Source: Paenibacillus sp. FSL K6-3182
Lineage (GTDB): Bacteria; Bacillota; Bacilli; Paenibacillales; Paenibacillaceae
DNA length: 64,000 nt
Reading direction: 5' to 3'
Assembly (NCBI RefSeq): GCF_037976325.1
Contig: NZ_CP150265.1
Location: forward strand, 6,399,001-6,463,000
Under the pieces are notes generated by a model, which was not told the DNA's origin, did not search any database, and saw nothing but the letters and a program-made list of their open reading frames with translations. Made by a program: the position numbers and the translations under genes. Shown here piece by piece: positions 62,180 through 64,000 of this stretch. Positions within the stretch are counted from its first letter, which is position 1. Every line of letters starts with the position of its first letter.

Positions 62180-63532
62180 ATGTACTTTTATTTAAAGCTC
62201 ATGAATGAGCTGGAGGAGCTCATTGCAACGCAGCCCTATAAGGATGGGCAGAAGCTCCCTTCCATTCGAGCGCTGGCAGGGCAATTCAGTTGCAGCAAGA
62301 GCACAATTATTAAAGCTTTGGATGAGCTGGAGAAACGCCATCTCATTTATGCGATGCCAAGAAGCGGCTATTTTGTTGTAAAAGGGATGAACGCCGCTCA
62401 AGATGAAGCAACCCGCCTGCTCAACTTTGCAGCATCGGCGCCCGATCCGGCATTGTTTCCTTATTTGGATTTTCAGCATTGTATTAATAAAGCCATCGAC
62501 ACTTACCAGAAGGACTTATTTGTTTATGGCACCGCCAAAGGAATGGATTCCTTGATTGATATCGTTCGCAAGCAATTGATGAGCTATCAGGTGTTTGCAC
62601 CAGAGCGCAATATCTTTGTTGTCTCCGGGGTTCAACAGGCGCTGTCTCTGCTTGCATCTATGCCATTTCCGAGCGGCAAGCAGAAGGTGCTGATTGAGCA
62701 GCCAGGTTATCATCTGTTTATAGAGTATTTACAAACACGGCAAGTACCCGTAATCGGCATCGAGCGTCGTTTCTCCGGCATTGATTTCAACAGGCTGGAG
62801 GAGATCTTTCGCACAGAGGACATTAAGTTTTTTTATACGATGCCGCGGTTTCACAATCCGCTTGGCTGCTCCTATTCGAAGAAAGAGAAGCAGCTGCTCG
62901 CTAAGCTGGCCGCCAAATACGATGTATATATCGTTGAAGACGACTTTCTAGCTGATTTCGAGCAGAACAGCAAAGCCGATCCGATCTACACTTATGACGA
63001 CTCCTCTCATGTCATCTATTTAAAGAGCTATTCCAAAATTATATTTCCCGGCCTTCGTATCGGTATTGCGGTCATCCCTGATTTACTTGCAGAAGCGTTT
63101 CGCCTATACAAAAAACAAGACGACATCGACAGCTCCATGCTGTCGCAAGCCGCTCTTGAAATCTATTTGCGCAGCGGCATGTTCGAGCGTCATCGCGCCA
63201 AAATCCGCGGGAAGTACTCGGCAAGGGCGAAGCTTCTCGATACGGCGCTTGCGATGGAAGCTTCACGCAGCAAAGGTGCCTTCACCTATGAGCGATCCAA
63301 ATATCCGATCGTTCATACTCATATTTTGCTTCATGAAACCATTTCTGTCCCGCTCCTAATCAGCAAATTGCGCAAGGAGGACATACTGGTTGATGCCATG
63401 GATCGCGACTACTTGTCTACTTTTCAGAGGGCAAATCTATTGAAGCTTAATGTGACCAATGTGATTGAGGGGAACATTGAGAGCGGCATTGAACGGATCG
63501 GCAGCCTAATAGCCCAATCCGCTCGCCTGTAA
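62180..63532 (+). CDS. MocR-type regulator (GntR helix-turn-helix plus aminotransferase domain)
   Basis: 450 residues from ATG 62180, with GGCAGGAGGC upstream; the frame is open further left but overlaps the eamA gene. The GntR winged helix (1-75) reads DGQKLPSIRALAGQFSCSKS, then TIIKALDELEKRHLIY. The class I aminotransferase fold follows, with the PLP lysine in IYLKSYSKIIFPGLRIG and the Asp in YIVEDDFLADF. Such proteins bind PLP and an amino acid or amine to control neighbouring genes. Its stop is 3 bp from that of the convergent dehydrogenase gene. Confidence 0.92.
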   Translation: MYFYLKLMNELEELIATQPYKDGQKLPSIRALAGQFSCSKSTIIKALDELEKRHLIYAMPRSGYFVVKGMNAAQDEATRLLNFAASAPDPALFPYLDFQHCINKAIDTYQKDLFVYGTAKGMDSLIDIVRKQLMSYQVFAPERNIFVVSGVQQALSLLASMPFPSGKQKVLIEQPGYHLFIEYLQTRQVPVIGIERRFSGIDFNRLEEIFRTEDIKFFYTMPRFHNPLGCSYSKKEKQLLAKLAAKYDVYIVEDDFLADFEQNSKADPIYTYDDSSHVIYLKSYSKIIFPGLRIGIAVIPDLLAEAFRLYKKQDDIDSSMLSQAALEIYLRSGMFERHRAKIRGKYSARAKLLDTALAMEASRSKGAFTYERSKYPIVHTHILLHETISVPLLISKLRKEDILVDAMDRDYLSTFQRANLLKLNVTNVIEGNIESGIERIGSLIAQSARL

Positions 63533-63535
63533 CGA

Positions 63536-64000
63536 TTAGAATTTTTCTGATACAACCTTCGCCTGCGTGAAGAGCAGCAAATAATCACGCCCGCCCGCCT
63601 TCGAATCCGTACCTGACATATTAAATCCGCCAAAAGGATGGACGCCAACTAAGGCCCCCGTACACTTACGGTTAAAATAAAGATTGCCGACATGAAACTG
63701 CTCGCGGGCCTGCTCCAATTTGCTGCGGTTCCGCGAGATGACGGCACCCGTCAGCCCATAATCGGTGTTATTCGCGATAGCAAGCGCTTCGTCAAAGCTT
63801 CCCGCTTTAATAAACGCGAGTACCGGCCCGAATATTTCCTCTTGCGCGATGCGGGCAAGCGGAGCGACATCCTTAATGATTGTAGGTTCAATGAAATAAC
63901 CGCTACTATCTCCAATTTTGCCGCCATGCACGATGATTCCTTCGCTGCGCCCGACCTCGATATATTTTAAAATGCTCATGTAGGCTCGCTCGTCAATGAC
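63536..64000 (-). CDS. rocA: L-glutamate gamma-semialdehyde (P5C) dehydrogenase, C-terminal part
   Basis: Only the last 154 codons are in the window; the frame is open at the right edge. The sequence [20 protein letters not shown], then [20 protein letters not shown], then [20 protein letters not shown], then [20 protein letters not shown], then [20 protein letters not shown] is highly typical of PruA/RocA aldehyde dehydrogenases that turn P5C into glutamate. The Glu-Ile-Phe-Gly-Pro motif (NAD and substrate site) is intact; the catalytic Cys lies outside the window. Confidence 0.92.
   Translation of the reverse strand, partial: VIDERAYMSILKYIEVGRSEGIIVHGGKIGDSSGYFIEPTIIKDVAPLARIAQEEIFGPVLAFIKAGSFDEALAIANNTDYGLTGAVISRNRSKLEQAREQFHVGNLYFNRKCTGALVGVHPFGGFNMSGTDSKAGGRDYLLLFTQAKVVSEKF

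Overview
The window looks like chromosomal DNA of a Paenibacillus-type Bacillota. The proteins resemble low-to-mid GC Gram-positive homologues. Ribosome binding sites are strong (AGGAGG-like), GTG and TTG starts are used, and many genes end in hairpin-plus-T terminators. GlpP antitermination, SLH surface-layer modules, an Lsa-type ABC-F protein and MocR/GntR regulators all fit this group. No rRNA, tRNA, CRISPR array, prophage or intact insertion sequence was seen. About 60 protein genes were assigned, most on the minus strand.

Layout. 1-1.7 kb: a partial fumarylacetoacetate-hydrolase-family gene and its IclR regulator, each preceded by the same 17-bp palindrome. 1.9-2.9 kb: a decayed insertion sequence with both ends, then a broken dehydrogenase. 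3-5 kb: AraC regulator, VOC protein and SAM decarboxylase. 5.6-9.6 kb: an export-like cassette (dihydrolipoyl dehydrogenase, HlyD adaptor, ABC-2 permease) divergent from a TetR repressor, with palindromes between. 9.8-14.5 kb: a small YjcQ-like protein and a 1461-residue pseudokinase/ATPase/GAF/LuxR regulator. 14.9-22.6 kb: acyltransferase, an orphan membrane-anchored pair, catechol dioxygenase, acetyltransferases, an ECF sigma/anti-sigma pair and a LysR regulator. 22.7-26.2 kb: an ABC exporter preceded by a 41-bp tandem repeat, and a zinc-type CDF exporter with an ArsR-type operator.

26.3-31.9 kb: glycerol catabolism (LacI regulator, glpP, glpK, glpD) with a terminator hairpin in the glpD leader that fits GlpP antitermination, then an ArsR metal sensor. 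32-36.6 kb: GH78 rhamnosidase divergent from an AraC regulator, a tiny protein and a YdjM-type membrane protein. 36.7-40 kb: two-component system with a lipase-like hydrolase that probably belongs to its regulon. 40-48.9 kb: SelO, a secreted SLH protein, a TPR remnant, metE with a MetR-like LysR gene, and an XRE regulator carrying seven 28-residue repeats. 49-58 kb: kinase-like phosphotransferase, methyltransferase, small proteins, a second CDF transporter, an Lsa-type ABC-F gene under an apparent transcription attenuator, MmcQ-like protein, FAD oxidoreductase and an orphan secreted protein. 58-64 kb: sugar-nucleotide-reductase-like protein, amidase, EamA exporter divergent from a MocR regulator across a perfect palindrome, and the C-terminus of a P5C dehydrogenase.

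The window is dominated by local regulator-plus-target units whose operators can be read in the DNA. The least conventional parts are the dehydrogenase/HlyD/ABC-2 cassette without an ATPase, the repeat-bearing XRE protein, the pseudokinase LuxR giant, the 41-bp repeat leader and the ABC-F attenuator. All functional statements rest on reading the sequence and on remembered family features; no searches were run.
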